From positions 1 through 9,536 of the forward strand of contig CALBKQ010000185.1 of the NCBI GenBank assembly GCA_937895645.1: a DNA stretch of 9,536 nt. Reading direction: 5' to 3'. The stretch is from an uncultured Clostridia bacterium (GTDB lineage: Bacteria > Bacillota > Clostridia > Oscillospirales > Acutalibacteraceae). Below, piece after piece: positions 1-7,259 of this stretch; within the stretch, counting starts at the first letter, position 1; every line of letters starts with the position of its first letter. A model generated the notes under the pieces. That model was given only the letters and a program-made list of their open reading frames with translations. It was not told the DNA's origin and did not search any database. The translations under genes and the position numbers were made by a program.

Positions 1-701
1 ACTTCTTAAACTCTATGGGCGCTGACGTTCGTGGTGCAGGTACTGACGTTATTAAAATTCACGGTGTGGACAAGCTTCACGGTTGCGAATACGCTATAAT
101 TCCTGACCAGATTGAAGCAGGAACTTATATGGTGGCTGCTGCTGCAACACAAGGTGATGTGCTCATAAAAAATGTTATTCCTAAGCACTTAGAGTCAATT
201 ACTGCAAAGCTTATTGAATGTGGCGTAGTTGTTGAAGAATATGACGATTCAATTCGCGTGTTCTCTGATTGCAGACCAAATCATTGTAGCGTGAAAACTC
301 ATCCTCATCCGGGCTTCCCTACAGATATGCAACCTCAGTTTGCAACACTTTTAACAGTTGCAAGGGGTGACAGTATGGTAAGCGAAAGCGTGTGGGATAA
401 TCGTTTCCGTTACACTGAACAACTGGCTCGTATGGGTGCTAACATTTCGGTTGATGGTAAATCTGCATTCATTAAGGGCGTTGACAAACTTCATGGTGCT
501 CCCGTTATTGCAAATGACCTTCGTGCAGGTGCGGCAATGGTTATTGCAGGGCTTATGGCACAGGGCACTACTGAAATTGAAGAAATTCACCACATTCAGC
601 GTGGTTATGATAACATAATTGAAAAGTTACGCAGTTTAGGTGCGGATATCGAATTGAGAACAGTTCCTGATGACGAAAAAACCGTATTGAGCGTAGGGTG
701 A
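1..701 (+). CDS. murA: UDP-N-acetylglucosamine 1-carboxyvinyltransferase (MurA), C-terminal part
   Basis: This is the 3' half of MurA, the cytoplasmic enzyme that transfers enolpyruvate from PEP to UDP-GlcNAc in the first committed step of peptidoglycan synthesis. The reading frame is open from base 3, so the gene starts left of the window. About 232 of roughly 420 residues are visible. Recognisable family motifs are the GAGTD segment, IPDQIEAGTYM, PGFPTDMQ (whose Asp is the known catalytic Asp of the EPSP-synthase fold), DLRAGAAMVIAGL (carrying the conserved Arg) and the late HHIQRGY motif, which is HIDRGY in most homologues. The protein ends normally and a terminator follows within 12 bases, so it looks intact here. 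Clostridia often carry two MurA paralogues; I cannot tell which one this is from the C-terminal half alone. Confidence 0.96.
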   Translation, partial: FLNSMGADVRGAGTDVIKIHGVDKLHGCEYAIIPDQIEAGTYMVAAAATQGDVLIKNVIPKHLESITAKLIECGVVVEEYDDSIRVFSDCRPNHCSVKTHPHPGFPTDMQPQFATLLTVARGDSMVSESVWDNRFRYTEQLARMGANISVDGKSAFIKGVDKLHGAPVIANDLRAGAAMVIAGLMAQGTTEIEEIHHIQRGYDNIIEKLRSLGADIELRTVPDDEKTVLSVG

Positions 702-712
702 AAGATAAATTA

Positions 713-743
713 AGGGACGGCTAAACACCGTCCCTCTTTGTTT
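713..743 (+). terminator. Rho-independent terminator after murA
   Basis: A perfect 8-bp stem AGGGACGG / CCGTCCCT (713-720 and 728-735) has a 7-base loop and is followed by the T-rich run CTTTGTTT. It sits 11 bases after the murA stop codon and separates murA from walJ. Confidence 0.88.
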
Positions 744-766
744 AATATATAAATTGGAGAATAGTT

Positions 767-1558
767 ATGGCGAAGTTTTGTCCCTTGTTTTCATCTTCAA
801 CAGGGAATTCAATATACATAAACGGTGGCAATGATTCTGTGCTTATTGATATAGGTATGGTGAATAAGCAAATGGAACAGTCCCTTTGGAATATCGGCGT
901 TGATGCTGATTCTATCCGTAATATTTTTATTACCCACGAACACATCGACCACGTAAAAGGGTTAAAAGTATTTACCAAAAAGCATAAGTCAAGAGTGTTT
1001 ATGACGGCAGGTACATACGAAGCACTTACAAAAACCGACGCGCTTGACAATGTAGATGAGTGTAAAATAATTACACCTGACGGTGTTGATGTTGGTTGTA
1101 TGCACATAAAACCTTTCTCGATTTCTCACGACTGTATTGAACCTTGCGGATATACGGTTGAATTAGCAAATGGCAGAAAAATTGCAGTTGCAACGGACTT
1201 AGGCATTATGACAGATACAGTTATGAATGCACTTCGTGGCGCAGACCTTGTAATGCTTGAATCAAACCACGATGTGAATATGCTTCAATGCGGTGGTTAT
1301 CCATATATGCTTAAAAGAAGAATACTGGGCGTTAAAGGTCATCTTTCAAACGATGCTTGTGCCGAGGCGCTTACAGAACTTGTTAAAAGTGGCACAACAC
1401 GAATCTTTTTAGGGCACTTAAGTCGTGAAAACAACATGCCACAACTAGCCTATCAGACAAGTGTTTCGGCATTGGAAATGGCAGGTGCACACGAGGGTGA
1501 AGATTATTTTATACGTGTTGCAAAGCCCCAGTGGGATGAAAAGGCGTTGATATTATGA
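767..1558 (+). CDS. walJ: WalJ/YycJ-type metallo-beta-lactamase fold hydrolase
   Basis: This 263-residue protein belongs to the metallo-beta-lactamase superfamily and most resembles WalJ (YycJ). WalJ is a predicted metal-dependent exonuclease-like hydrolase encoded in the walRK cluster of Bacillus and relatives and linked there to coordinating division and replication. The N-terminus has the typical S-S-T-G-N segment (residues 10-14). The metal-binding motif is THEHIDH (His57, His59, Asp61, His62), with further ligands likely at His121 (SHDC), Asp144 (ATDLG) and His217 (LGHLSREN). ESNHD (165-169) and KGHLSN (190-195) are family signatures. The ATG at 767 follows GGAGA at 756-760 with 6-base spacing. 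The last four bases overlap the start of rlmH, so the two are translationally coupled. The fold is certain; the true substrate is not known from sequence. Confidence 0.92.
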   Translation: MAKFCPLFSSSTGNSIYINGGNDSVLIDIGMVNKQMEQSLWNIGVDADSIRNIFITHEHIDHVKGLKVFTKKHKSRVFMTAGTYEALTKTDALDNVDECKIITPDGVDVGCMHIKPFSISHDCIEPCGYTVELANGRKIAVATDLGIMTDTVMNALRGADLVMLESNHDVNMLQCGGYPYMLKRRILGVKGHLSNDACAEALTELVKSGTTRIFLGHLSRENNMPQLAYQTSVSALEMAGAHEGEDYFIRVAKPQWDEKALIL

Positions 1559-2037
1559 TAAACATAAATTTTATAGTTTTAGGCAAACTTAAAGAAAAAT
1601 ATATGAAAGAGTTTTCGGCAGAGTATGAAAAACGACTTTCAGGATATTGCAAATTAACGGTCTTTGAACTTGAACCTGTAAAACTTTCAGATAATCCATC
1701 AGAACAAGAAATAAAAAATGCTCTAACAAAAGAAACACAGATGATTAAAGCTAAAATCCCTAAAAACTCTTTTGTTTTTTCAATGTGTATTGAGGGAAAA
1801 CAGATGTCAAGCGAAGAACTTTCAAAAAAGCTTGAAGATATAGCACTTTCGGGTAAAAATAATATTACTTTTATAATAGGCAGTTCATTCGGACTTTCTG
1901 ACGAAATTAAACAGATGTCAGATTACAAGTTTTCAATGTCAAAAATGACTTTCCCTCATAAACTTGCAAGAATAATGCTCACAGAACAGGTTTATAGAGC
2001 TTTATCTATAACAAATAATGCTAAATATCATAAATAA
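1555..2037 (+). CDS. rlmH: 23S rRNA (pseudouridine1915-N3)-methyltransferase RlmH
   Basis: This 160-residue protein has the normal length and layout of RlmH, the SPOUT-fold homodimeric enzyme that uses SAM to methylate pseudouridine 1915 in helix 69 of 23S rRNA on assembled 70S ribosomes. The N-terminus INFIVLGKLKEKY is typical. The knot region carries IGSSFGLSD (108-116), SKMTFPHKL (129-137), EQVYRA (144-149) and the C-terminal YHK (158-160). Two positions are unusual: the SAM-loop IGG[SP] is IGSS here, and the end is NNAKYHK rather than the common RGEPYHK. All other key segments are kept, so I expect an active enzyme. The start ATG lies inside ATGA shared with the walJ stop. No separate ribosome binding site is evident, which fits coupling. 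The walJ-rlmH proximity is conserved in many Bacillota. Confidence 0.96.
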   Translation: MININFIVLGKLKEKYMKEFSAEYEKRLSGYCKLTVFELEPVKLSDNPSEQEIKNALTKETQMIKAKIPKNSFVFSMCIEGKQMSSEELSKKLEDIALSGKNNITFIIGSSFGLSDEIKQMSDYKFSMSKMTFPHKLARIMLTEQVYRALSITNNAKYHK

Positions 2038-2065
2038 GCATAAAATTTATAAAAAACTAAAACTT

Positions 2066-2082
2066 TGTTATTACTTTGTTAA
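2066..2082 (+). promoter_or_regulatory. WalR/PhoB-type direct-repeat box
   Basis: TGTTAT-TACTT-TGTTAA matches in full the published WalR (YycF) consensus TGTWAH-N5-TGTWAH. It is part of the longer direct repeat ACTTTGTTA-TT-ACTTTGTTA, with an 11-base period as bound by tandem dimers of OmpR/PhoB-family regulators. It lies 52 bases before the response regulator gene. If TATTAT at 2102 is the -10 element, the box covers about -48 to -32, a usual activator position. The match is direct observation; binding by the downstream regulator is inferred. Confidence 0.6.
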
Positions 2083-2093
2083 AATTTGAGGGA

Positions 2094-2126
2094 TATATTT
2101 CTATTATAGAGAAAATTTGAGGAGGA
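2094..2126 (+). promoter_or_regulatory. Probable promoter -10 region and ribosome binding site of the regulator operon
   Basis: Two -10-like hexamers are present, TATATT (2094-2099) and TATTAT (2102-2107). Neither has a good -35 hexamer at 17 bases, as expected for a promoter that needs an activator bound at the adjacent TGTTA repeats. A strong GAGGAGGA ribosome binding site (2119-2126) sits 7 bases before the ATG at 2134. No terminator is visible after rlmH, so read-through from walJ-rlmH is also likely. Confidence 0.5.
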
Positions 2127-2133
2127 ATGTATT

Positions 2134-2829
2134 ATGCAAAAAGAGAAAATTCTAGTTGTTGATGATGACAAAAATATATGCGAACTTCTTAGAATGTACC
2201 TTGAAAAAGAAGGGTATGTCGTTTTAATGGCACACAATGGTGTTGACGCTGTGAACACATTTAACGTAGGTAACCCTGACCTTGTATTGCTTGATATTAT
2301 GCTTCCACAACTTGATGGTTGGCAGGTTTGCAGAGAAATTCGAAAAACAAGTGAAGCACCAATTATTATGCTTACTGCAAAAGATGAAGTTTTTGATAAA
2401 GTTTTAGGTCTTGAACTTGGTGCTGATGACTATGTTACAAAACCTTTTGACACAAAAGAGATTGTTGCCCGCATAAAAGCAGTACTTCGTCGCACATCTG
2501 CTGTAAAAACAGGAGATACAAAGGAAGTTCATTATGATAAACTTTCAATCAATCTCACAAATTATGAGTTGAAAGTTGATGGTGTAGTTGTTGACACTCC
2601 ACCAAAAGAACTTGAACTTATTTATCATCTTGCAAGTAATCCAGACAGAGTTTTTACACGTGACCAGTTACTTGATGATGTGTGGGGTTTTGATTACTAC
2701 GGTGATAGCCGCACAGTAGACGTTCATATTAAAAGACTCCGTGATAAGCTTAAAGGTGTTTCTCCTGAATGGGAACTTAAAACTATCTGGAGTGTAGGAT
2801 ATAGATTTGAAACACATGGCAAAAAATAA
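2134..2829 (+). CDS. OmpR/PhoB-family response regulator (WalR/PhoP-like)
   Basis: This 231-residue two-domain response regulator is the DNA-binding output of the kinase encoded directly after it. The receiver domain (about 3-120) shows the acidic pair Asp10-Asp11, the phosphoacceptor Asp54 in LLDIMLP, Thr81 (MLTAKD) and Lys103 (VTKPF), so it should be phosphorylatable. The winged-helix Trans_reg_C domain (about 133-227) has PPKELELIYHL, the recognition helix around DSRTVDVHIKRLRDKL and the wing TIWSVGYRFE. Family members in the same subgroup are WalR and PhoP. Context (walJ, rlmH, htrA and a WalR-like box upstream) favours a WalR-type role in cell-wall homeostasis, but PhoP, ResD and VanR are close enough that I leave the symbol empty. 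The gene overlaps the kinase gene. Confidence 0.95.
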   Translation: MQKEKILVVDDDKNICELLRMYLEKEGYVVLMAHNGVDAVNTFNVGNPDLVLLDIMLPQLDGWQVCREIRKTSEAPIIMLTAKDEVFDKVLGLELGADDYVTKPFDTKEIVARIKAVLRRTSAVKTGDTKEVHYDKLSINLTNYELKVDGVVVDTPPKELELIYHLASNPDRVFTRDQLLDDVWGFDYYGDSRTVDVHIKRLRDKLKGVSPEWELKTIWSVGYRFETHGKK

Positions 2830-4342
2830 CGGATTTTTGAAGAAAAACTACAAAAGAATAGAACAGTTTTTTACTCATCTGCCATTATTTGCGAAATATC
2901 TTACAATTATGACTGCAATGATTCTTGTAAGTTATATAGTCTTAGGCTCGGCGTTGACTGTTTTTCTTTCAACCCGTGTTGCAGGTGAAAAAGAAACGCT
3001 TTTAACTGAAAACGTAAAGCAAAATGCGGGGTACTGTGAAAGACTTTTTGCAAGTTGTACTACTCAGGAAGAGTTTAATAATTCTTTGATTATTGTCTGT
3101 AACAATCTTGGCGTAACATCAAACGCTATTGATGCTGATGTGTTTTTCTGTAATACAGAAGGTAAAGTAATCCTTTGTAAAGAAGATTTTGTATACGGCT
3201 ATTCGCCTGACAGTGACGGGTGTATGCTTCACAAAGGCTATGAAATCCCTGACGAAATAATGTCATCAGTTACAAAAGAATATTTCTTTAGCAGTTCTAA
3301 AGTACAAGGCCTTTTCAGTGAAAGAACATTCCTTGCGGGTGCGCCTGTAAGAGTGGGAGATACAGTTATTGGTGCAGTTTTTGCTGCAACGCCACTTGAA
3401 ACAAGTTTCAGGGAATATGCTGGCAGAATAATGAGTTTGTTCTTGTCATCAGCAATATTTGCAGCTGCACTTTCATTTCTTGTAGTTTACGCATTTACTG
3501 CAAAACTTACAAGACCGTTAAGGCAGATGTCAAATGCAACAAAAGCCTATGCACAAGGGGATTTCAGCAAACGCGTTGTTGTGCGTGGCTCTGACGAGTT
3601 TGCAGAACTGTGCAGGAATTTTAACAGAATGGCGTCAGCTCTGTCAGTTCTTGAATCGTCAAGACGCAGTTTTGTTGCAAATGTTTCTCATGAACTAAAA
3701 ACACCTATGACTACAATAGGCGGATTTATTGACGGTATGCTTGACGGTACAATCCCACCTGAAAAACGCAATGAATATTTGCAGATAGTATCAAATGAAA
3801 CAAAGCGTCTTTCACGACTTGTAACATCAATGCTTAACCTTTCAAAAATTGAAGCAGGTGAGCTTGAACCAAAACACACAGATTTTGATATTTCTTCATT
3901 AATTATTGATTGTCTGTTAAGTTTTGAGCAAGAAATTGAAAAGAAGAATATCGAAATTGCAGGGCTTGACACAATAGGTCAGGTTAAAATACTTGCAGAC
4001 CGTGATATGCTTCATCAGGTAGTTTATAACCTTGTTGATAACGCAGTTAAATTTACAAACGAAAACGGAAAAATCACAGTTTCAGCAGGTGAGAATGAAC
4101 GCAATCAGTTGTTTGTTTCAATAGAAAATACAGGCGAGGGCGTATCTTCTGAAGAAATCGGTAAGATTTTTGAACGTTTTTATAAAGTAGATAAATCAAG
4201 AAGTTATGATGTAAAGAGTGCGGGTCTCGGGCTTTACCTTTGCAAAACAATTGTTGAATTGCACGGTGGCCAGATTTATGCTGAAAGCGTAGAGGGACAG
4301 TTTACGCGATTTACAATGATTTTTGATAAAACTAAAAAATAA
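2807..4342 (+). CDS. Membrane sensor histidine kinase with HAMP domain
   Basis: This cognate sensor kinase has about 511 residues. Membrane segments lie near residues 28-54 and 208-232 and enclose a roughly 150-residue extracytoplasmic sensor region that is not obviously PAS-like in sequence. A HAMP domain follows (about 230-283). The HisKA domain carries FVANVSHELKTP with His295 as phosphoacceptor. The ATP-binding domain has the N box NLVDNAVKF (408-416), a G1 box NTGEG (441-445, Asn where DxGxG is most common), the F box FERF (455-458) and the G2 box GLGL (473-476). Unlike Bacillus WalK there is no PAS domain after HAMP. The start is uncertain: TTG at 2807 has AGGA 7 bases upstream, while ATG at 2816 gives 508 residues with no well-spaced site. 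Either way it overlaps the regulator gene, showing translational coupling. Confidence 0.94.
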   Translation: MKHMAKNNGFLKKNYKRIEQFFTHLPLFAKYLTIMTAMILVSYIVLGSALTVFLSTRVAGEKETLLTENVKQNAGYCERLFASCTTQEEFNNSLIIVCNNLGVTSNAIDADVFFCNTEGKVILCKEDFVYGYSPDSDGCMLHKGYEIPDEIMSSVTKEYFFSSSKVQGLFSERTFLAGAPVRVGDTVIGAVFAATPLETSFREYAGRIMSLFLSSAIFAAALSFLVVYAFTAKLTRPLRQMSNATKAYAQGDFSKRVVVRGSDEFAELCRNFNRMASALSVLESSRRSFVANVSHELKTPMTTIGGFIDGMLDGTIPPEKRNEYLQIVSNETKRLSRLVTSMLNLSKIEAGELEPKHTDFDISSLIIDCLLSFEQEIEKKNIEIAGLDTIGQVKILADRDMLHQVVYNLVDNAVKFTNENGKITVSAGENERNQLFVSIENTGEGVSSEEIGKIFERFYKVDKSRSYDVKSAGLGLYLCKTIVELHGGQIYAESVEGQFTRFTMIFDKTKK

Positions 4343-4353
4343 CGGAGGCCAAT

Positions 4354-5763
4354 ATGGACCAGAATTATGAAAACAATGTGAACAGTACAGAAAATACAAC
4401 GGAAAATAATAATTCTGCACCCGTTACACCACCTGTAAGTAACCCATATAACACATATTACAGTGGCGGTCAGTATATGCCTTATGGCAGTTATAACAGA
4501 CCTGTAACACCAAAACCAGAAGCACCTAAAAAATCTTCAAAAGGCAAAAAGACTGGTCTTATTGTTGCAGCTGTTATAATCTGCGTATGCTTTCTTGTTT
4601 CAGTCGGTATTATTGTAGGTGCACTTGTGGCAGGTAGTGATTTTAATAATAATACAAATGCCGGTGATGATACTCAACTCAATCTTGTTGAAGGTATTGT
4701 TAACAATGAAGATGAAGCTGTAGTTGATGGTGGAAAACTTTCTGCAAAACAGATTTACAAGAAAGTTCATGAAAGTTCAGTAGGTATTTTAGTGTATTCA
4801 AGTAATCAACAAAGAGTTTATTCTGAAGGCACAGGAATTGTTATGGGTACAAACGGTGACAACACAGTAACATATATCATCACTTGTGCTCACGTAATTG
4901 ACGTGAAAAATCCTAAAATTACTGTGCAGACTGCTGACGGTACACAGTATGACGGTACTGTTGTAGGTCTTGACGCAAAAACTGATATAGGTGTTGTAAG
5001 AGTAAGTTCAACTGACCTTAAACCTGCCGAATTTGCAGATTCATCATCAATTGAAGTTGGTGACACAGTTTATGCAATCGGCAACCCTGGCGGTATGCAG
5101 TTCTTTGGTTCGTTCACAAATGGTATGGTTTCTGCAATTGGTCGTCCTGTTGATAGCCCCGTTGGTTACGAAGTTGCTTGTATTCAGCATACAGCACCAA
5201 TTAACCCAGGCAATTCAGGTGGCGCACTTGTGAATGAATACGGACAGGTAATTGGTATAAATTCTTCAAAAATTGCCTCAACAGATTATGAGGGTATGGG
5301 ATTTGCAGTACCAAGCACAACTGTTAAAGAAATTGTTGACGAACTTATTAAAAATGGTGTTGTTACAAACCGCCCCGTACTCGGTGTAAATGTAGCACTT
5401 TCAAGTCAGAGTCAGGTTCATTCAATAATTGTTAAAGTTAACAACTTGCCAACAGGCTCGGTTATAATTGACACAATTATGAATGGCAGTGACCTTAAGA
5501 ACAAAGGCGTCAAAGAAGGCGATATGATTATTAAGGTCAACGGTAAAGATATAGAAACACAAGATGTGTTGCTTGACGCTATTGAAGCTTCAAAAGTAGG
5601 GGACACAATTACTCTTACAATCTGTCGCGTTGATTCAGAATACAACATTTCAACTTTCGATGTTGATGTAAAACTTGTTGACGATTCAAGCATTTCAGAG
5701 CCTGAAACAGAAATACCTGAATATGATTTCGATTATGGTTTCGGTTTTCCATTCGGTGAATAA
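4354..5763 (+). CDS. HtrA/DegP-like membrane-anchored serine protease with PDZ domain
   Basis: This 469-residue HtrA-type quality-control protease acts on misfolded proteins outside the membrane. Residues 1-66 form a hydrophilic cytoplasmic tail rich in Asn, Pro, Tyr and Gly. A single signal-anchor helix spans about 67-93. The trypsin-like domain has the triad His180 (ITCAHVID), Asp211 (AKTDIGVV) and Ser288 (PGNSGGALVN), all intact. One PDZ domain follows (about 340-441), with DLKNKGVKEGDMIIKVNG as its core. The C-terminus is an odd acidic, aromatic tail (YDFDYGFGFPFGE). The ATG at 4354 follows CGGAGG and starts 11 bases after the kinase stop, so it is the third gene of the operon. Bacillus has htrC (yycK) in its walRK cluster, and elsewhere htrA genes are controlled by envelope-stress systems such as CssRS; control by the neighbouring system is inferred. 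Confidence 0.94.
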   Translation: MDQNYENNVNSTENTTENNNSAPVTPPVSNPYNTYYSGGQYMPYGSYNRPVTPKPEAPKKSSKGKKTGLIVAAVIICVCFLVSVGIIVGALVAGSDFNNNTNAGDDTQLNLVEGIVNNEDEAVVDGGKLSAKQIYKKVHESSVGILVYSSNQQRVYSEGTGIVMGTNGDNTVTYIITCAHVIDVKNPKITVQTADGTQYDGTVVGLDAKTDIGVVRVSSTDLKPAEFADSSSIEVGDTVYAIGNPGGMQFFGSFTNGMVSAIGRPVDSPVGYEVACIQHTAPINPGNSGGALVNEYGQVIGINSSKIASTDYEGMGFAVPSTTVKEIVDELIKNGVVTNRPVLGVNVALSSQSQVHSIIVKVNNLPTGSVIIDTIMNGSDLKNKGVKEGDMIIKVNGKDIETQDVLLDAIEASKVGDTITLTICRVDSEYNISTFDVDVKLVDDSSISEPETEIPEYDFDYGFGFPFGE

Positions 5764-5781
5764 GTAAATATAATTAAAGAT

Positions 5782-5812
5782 AAGAGGTAACACGGTTTGT
5801 GTTACCTCTTTT
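5782..5812. terminator. Shared bidirectional terminator between htrA and spoVAC
   Basis: A perfect 12-bp stem AAGAGGTAACAC / GTGTTACCTCTT (5782-5793 and 5799-5810) has a 5-base loop GGTTT. T-rich sequence follows on the + strand and the AT-rich run ATCTTTAATTATATT on the - strand. It lies between two convergent stop codons and can serve both genes. Confidence 0.85.
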
Positions 5813-5813
5813 A

Positions 5814-6257
5814 TCAATACAATTTCAACAAATATGCAATCAATCCGTAAATTACTGCGGAGAAAATTCCATAAGCGATTACAGGACCTGCAATCTTGAA
5901 AATATTTGCACCAGTACCCATAATAAGACCTTCGGATTTGAACTCAAGGGCAGGGGAGACAACTGAATTTGCGAAACCTGTAATAGGAACTATTGTTCCT
6001 GCACCTGCGTGTTTTGCAATCTTATCAAATACACCTATTCCCGTAAGAATTGATGCAATAATTATAAGAACTGACGGTGTAAGTGCTTTAACATAATCTT
6101 CCGAAAAGTTTAGTTTTTCAAATCCCCAGTTTAGAAATTGTCCGAAAGTGCATATTGTACCGCCAAAAAGAAAAGCTTTTACACAGTTGAGGATTTTCGG
6201 TGAGTTGGGCGATGCTTTTTTCGCCATTTTGTCATATTCTTTATCTGTTGTAGACAT
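5814..6257 (-). CDS. spoVAC: Stage V sporulation protein AC (SpoVAC)
   Basis: This 147-residue membrane protein of the SpoVA family helps form the inner forespore-membrane channel that moves dipicolinic acid into the spore and releases it in germination. After a charged N-terminus, PKILNCVKAFLFGGTICTFGQ (20-40) begins the first hydrophobic stretch. The signatures are LTGIGVFDKIAKHAGAG (71-87), VPITGFANSVVSPALE (90-105), and SEGLIMGTGANIFKIAGPV, which match SpoVAC better than its paralogue SpoVAEb. I chose ATG at 6257 because AAAGGA (6267-6272) lies 9 bases upstream; the in-frame TTG at 6275 would place that site inside the gene. Usually spoVAC is followed by spoVAD and spoVAE, but here the next thing downstream is the terminator shared with htrA, so the gene stands alone. 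Confidence 0.93.
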   Translation of the reverse strand: MSTTDKEYDKMAKKASPNSPKILNCVKAFLFGGTICTFGQFLNWGFEKLNFSEDYVKALTPSVLIIIASILTGIGVFDKIAKHAGAGTIVPITGFANSVVSPALEFKSEGLIMGTGANIFKIAGPVIAYGIFSAVIYGLIAYLLKLY

Positions 6258-6276
6258 AAAATCACATCCTTTCAAA

Positions 6277-6286
6277 TAGTTTTACC
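6277..6286 (-). promoter_or_regulatory. Possible forespore-type (sigma-F/G) -10 element of spoVAC
   Basis: On the - strand GGTAAAACTA fits the sigma-F -10 consensus GGNNANAHTR, and its last bases partly fit sigma-G. It would give a very short leader beginning near the ribosome binding site. No convincing -35 element is spaced 15-16 bases upstream, and TGGTAAAAC could also be read as an extended sigma-A -10. The gene's role makes forespore control likely; this site is only a candidate. Confidence 0.3.
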
Positions 6287-6324
6287 ACGAATTTGCAAAA
6301 TAACAGTTTAAGTGTTTACAATAA

Positions 6325-6353
6325 TTGCAATAATATGAAATATATGGTAAAAT
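6325..6353 (+). promoter_or_regulatory. Sigma-A promoter of the NlpC/P60-lipoprotein operon
   Basis: TTGCAA (6325-6330) and TAAAAT (6348-6353) are separated by exactly 17 bases, with the extended -10 dinucleotide TG one base before the -10. Transcription should start near 6360, about 26 bases before the GTG start, leaving room for the GGAGGTG ribosome binding site at 6374-6380. Confidence 0.7.
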
Positions 6354-6385
6354 AAAATTGTTATAAACATTTTGGAGGTGCAATC

Positions 6386-7246
6386 GTGAACAGAAAATAC
6401 AACAGATATATGCGATTTATTTCTGTTTTGCTGATTGTGCTTGTAGCGTTCAAAACAGTGGATTTTGCTTTAAGTGAAATTACTGATATATGGGCTTATG
6501 AAGATGTGGAAGAGACAATCGTTACAGAATGGTCAACGATTTATAAAAAACTTGAGAATGGCAATGACTTAACCGAAAAAGATTATGATTTAATCTTTTC
6601 TCAAACGGGGCTTGGAAAACCTGCTGTTGATGGGTTTGCAGATAATCCTGAAGAAATCGAAGAATATCGTGATTATTATCTTGCTAATAAAGATTACAAG
6701 TGTGTACGTGAAGGTGTGTTTGCCTGTCACGAGTTTATTACAGATTCAGAGGGCAATGCAATACAAAATCCTGTATTTGCAAATCTTCAGAATGGTGATA
6801 TAATCATAACGCTGAGTATCCACTCGTTAGGGTGGCGTCACGGTCATGCTGCAATAGTTGTTGATGCTGAAAAAGGCACAACTGCACAGGCAGTTATGAT
6901 TGGCGAAAAATCTGCATTCGGACATATTGGCGAATGGCGCGAATTCCCACTTGTTGCAGTTTTAAGACCTAAAAATGTGAATACAGAAATTATTGACGAA
7001 GTTGTAGCATTTACAAAAGAAAAACTTATCGGTATTGATTATTCGCTTATGTCAGGGATTTTAAGTGGTCGTGATGAAAACACCATACCTACAACGACAC
7101 ATTGTGCACATTATGTGTGGTATGCTTATAAGTGCTTTGGCATTGATATTGACTCAAACGGTGGTCGTATTGTTACCCCAAAAGAGATTTTATATAGTGA
7201 AAATCTTGAAGTTGTTCAAGTGTATGGTAATATAATGGACTTGTAA
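6386..7246 (+). CDS. Membrane-anchored permuted NlpC/P60 (YiiX-like) papain-fold protein
   Basis: I recognise the fold class but not a named gene. The 286-residue protein has one N-terminal hydrophobic segment (about 11-30, signal anchor or uncleaved signal) and then a charged, probably extracellular region. The C-terminal half looks like a circularly permuted NlpC/P60 domain of the YiiX/YebB type, with the catalytic His before the Cys. It contains NGDIIIT (136-142), GHAAIVVDA with His154, and THCAHYVWYAY with Cys240 near the end. Such enzymes cleave or transfer amide, thioester or ester bonds; targets are unknown for most. The start is GTG at 6386, chosen because GGAGG lies 7 bases upstream. 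Residues 31-130, rich in Asp, Glu and Tyr, have no recognised domain. A lipoprotein gene follows 13 bases downstream, so both products are probably on the outer face of the membrane. A wall peptidase role is plausible but unproven. Confidence 0.75.
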   Translation: MNRKYNRYMRFISVLLIVLVAFKTVDFALSEITDIWAYEDVEETIVTEWSTIYKKLENGNDLTEKDYDLIFSQTGLGKPAVDGFADNPEEIEEYRDYYLANKDYKCVREGVFACHEFITDSEGNAIQNPVFANLQNGDIIITLSIHSLGWRHGHAAIVVDAEKGTTAQAVMIGEKSAFGHIGEWREFPLVAVLRPKNVNTEIIDEVVAFTKEKLIGIDYSLMSGILSGRDENTIPTTTHCAHYVWYAYKCFGIDIDSNGGRIVTPKEILYSENLEVVQVYGNIMDL

Positions 7247-7259
7247 AGGAGATTTAATT

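Noticed and set aside
736..766. A promoter for walJ in the AT-rich stretch after the murA terminator
   Set aside because: TATATA-like -10 sequences exist, but any -35 would fall inside the terminator hairpin and no good hexamer is there.
3688..4420. - strand frames opposite the histidine kinase
   Set aside because: They are antisense shadows of a clearly conserved kinase coding region, without their own signals.
6301..6320. TGTAAA and TGTTAT on the - strand as a second WalR box
   Set aside because: The half-sites are separated by 9 bases, not 5, so the period is wrong for this regulator family.
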